From NCBI GenBank assembly GCA_945912085.1, contig CAMEBJ010000104.1:1-5148 (forward strand): a stretch of 5,148 nucleotides of DNA, written 5' to 3'. The DNA is from an uncultured Bacteroidales bacterium. GTDB taxonomy: Bacteria; Bacteroidota; Bacteroidia; Bacteroidales; UBA932. This document shows, one piece after another, positions 4,367 through 5,148 of this stretch (its first letter is position 1; each line of letters begins with the position of its first letter). A program made the position numbers and the translations under genes. The notes under the pieces are model-generated. The model searched no databases, had not been told where the DNA came from, and saw only the letters and a program-made list of their open reading frames with translations.

Positions 4367-5148
4367 ATGGAAATAATAGATTTACAGTCAAAACTGGTTT
4401 CGACTGAAGCCTTGAGGGAAATTGCTCAGGGACTTTCCGGTCAATATGTGATTCTCAACACCGCTCCTCAGCTCCCTTCCATCGGTCCTTACGGCATTGC
4501 CCGTTTTCTTGCCGTGGCCCGGGACACGGATGCCGATCTGCTTTACTCCGATTACTATGAGTCGGAGGACGGAAATCTCAAACGCCACCCCCTTGCCGAC
4601 TGCCAGAAGGGCTCCCTGAGAGACGACTTCGATTTCGGGCCTCTGCTCATGTTCAAGGTCTCCTCCCTGAAGGAGGCTCTCCTCTCTATGGAAACGCCTA
4701 GGCGTTTCGGGGCTTTGTATGACCTTCGTCTCAGAATGGGGAATATTGTTCATATTAATGAATATATATACAAGGCTGCGGAGTCCGCCCGCCGCGCCGC
4801 AGGAAAGAAGCAGTTCGACTATGTCGATCCGAAGAACAGGGAGGTTCAGATCGAGATGGAGGAAATATGTACCGATGCGCTGAAAAGGATGGGGGCATAT
4901 CTGGAACCTGTTTTCAAACCGGTACTGGAGACTTCGCAGGAATATCCCGTGGAAATGTCCGTGGTGATTCCTGTCCGGGACAGGGCAAGGACGGTCGCCG
5001 ATGCAGTCAGGAGCGCGTTGTCCCAGGAGACAGACTTCAGCTACAATGTGATTGTGGTTGACAATCATTCCTTTGACGGCACGACGCAGATTCTTGAGAG
5101 CCTTGCGGCTCAGGACAGCCGGCTGGTGCATATCATCCCTGAGGAAGA
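4367..5148 (+). CDS. glycosyltransferase family 2 protein (partial, cut by right edge)
   Basis: The frame from ATG 4367 stays open to the window end (260 full codons), so the C-terminal part is missing. It starts 3 nt after the Nudix stop. From about residue 196 it shows the start of a GT2 GT-A fold: MSVVIPVRDRARTVADAVRS (197-216) is the nucleotide-binding strand and helix. NVIVVDNHSFDGT (227-239) is the second strand with the Asp that contacts the nucleotide. The catalytic DxD and later motifs would lie beyond the edge. Residues 25-135 look like a second, shortened GT-A-like segment: DADLLYSDYYE (55-65) resembles the 'aDllYsDeD' metal-binding loop of GT2 enzymes, and HPLADCQKGSLRDDFDFG (74-91) follows. 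A linker with charged helices lies between. It probably transfers a sugar in envelope glycan synthesis, but donor and acceptor are unknown. No membrane helix is visible so far. Confidence 0.85.
   Translation, partial: MEIIDLQSKLVSTEALREIAQGLSGQYVILNTAPQLPSIGPYGIARFLAVARDTDADLLYSDYYESEDGNLKRHPLADCQKGSLRDDFDFGPLLMFKVSSLKEALLSMETPRRFGALYDLRLRMGNIVHINEYIYKAAESARRAAGKKQFDYVDPKNREVQIEMEEICTDALKRMGAYLEPVFKPVLETSQEYPVEMSVVIPVRDRARTVADAVRSALSQETDFSYNVIVVDNHSFDGTTQILESLAAQDSRLVHIIPEE
4691..4708. repeat. 18-bp perfect palindrome inside the glycosyltransferase gene
   Basis: GAAACGCCTAGGCGTTTC reads the same on both strands, with no spacer and CTAG at its centre. It codes ETPRRF in the glycosyltransferase (residues 109-114). 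The flanking bases (G on both sides) do not extend the symmetry. Without a loop it is a better candidate for a dimeric protein-binding or restriction-type site than for an RNA hairpin, or it may be chance. Confidence 0.7.

Noticed and set aside
4388..5131. 247-residue minus-strand frame at the right end
   Set aside because: The plus frame from 4367 is open to the edge and carries GT2 motifs, directly follows the Nudix gene and fits the operon. The minus frame has no recognisable domain.

Overview
The window looks like chromosomal DNA from a member of the Bacteroidota, most likely the order Bacteroidales. Three things point there. The divergent promoters use the Bacteroidales sigma-factor pattern, with TTTG and TAnnTTTG boxes instead of -35/-10 hexamers. 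The genes lack Shine-Dalgarno sequences at usable distances. The first protein has the Bacteroidetes-style tandem HU/CCDC81-like architecture. Genus cannot be fixed from this window.

Bases 1-287 hold little functional coding sequence. There is the probable 3' end of an unrecognised plus-strand reading frame (2-136), whose stop falls inside a perfect palindromic intergenic repeat (124-144). A small UUCG-type hairpin, a 12-bp tandem repeat and the minus-strand terminator of the tRNA gene follow. Bases 288-364 are a complete tRNA-Asn(GTT) gene on the minus strand with encoded CCA. Its promoter (412-442) is a textbook match with a 19-bp spacer. The same 9-bp element reappears in inverted orientation at 472-480, where it probably drives the plus-strand operon, so the region is a near mirror-image divergent promoter.

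From 522 to the right edge all genes are on the plus strand and tightly packed, with junctions of 4-bp overlap, 46-bp gap, 1-bp overlap and 3-bp gap. They are probably one transcription unit. In order they are: (1) a tandem HU/CCDC81-like domain protein with an acidic repeat-rich linker and one C-terminal membrane helix; (2) a two-hotdog acyl-ACP thioesterase; (3) a YidE/AspT-type transporter with two central RCK_C domains; (4) a Nudix hydrolase; (5) the N-terminal half of a glycosyltransferase family 2 protein that runs off the right edge.

The genes do not make up an obvious single pathway. The thioesterase (free fatty acid release), the transporter and the glycosyltransferase are all compatible with envelope or membrane metabolism, but that link is inference. 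I see no CRISPR array, insertion sequence, phage gene or defence system. The most unusual items are the membrane-anchored HU-like protein without a SPOR domain, the mirrored promoter and the two-part glycosyltransferase.
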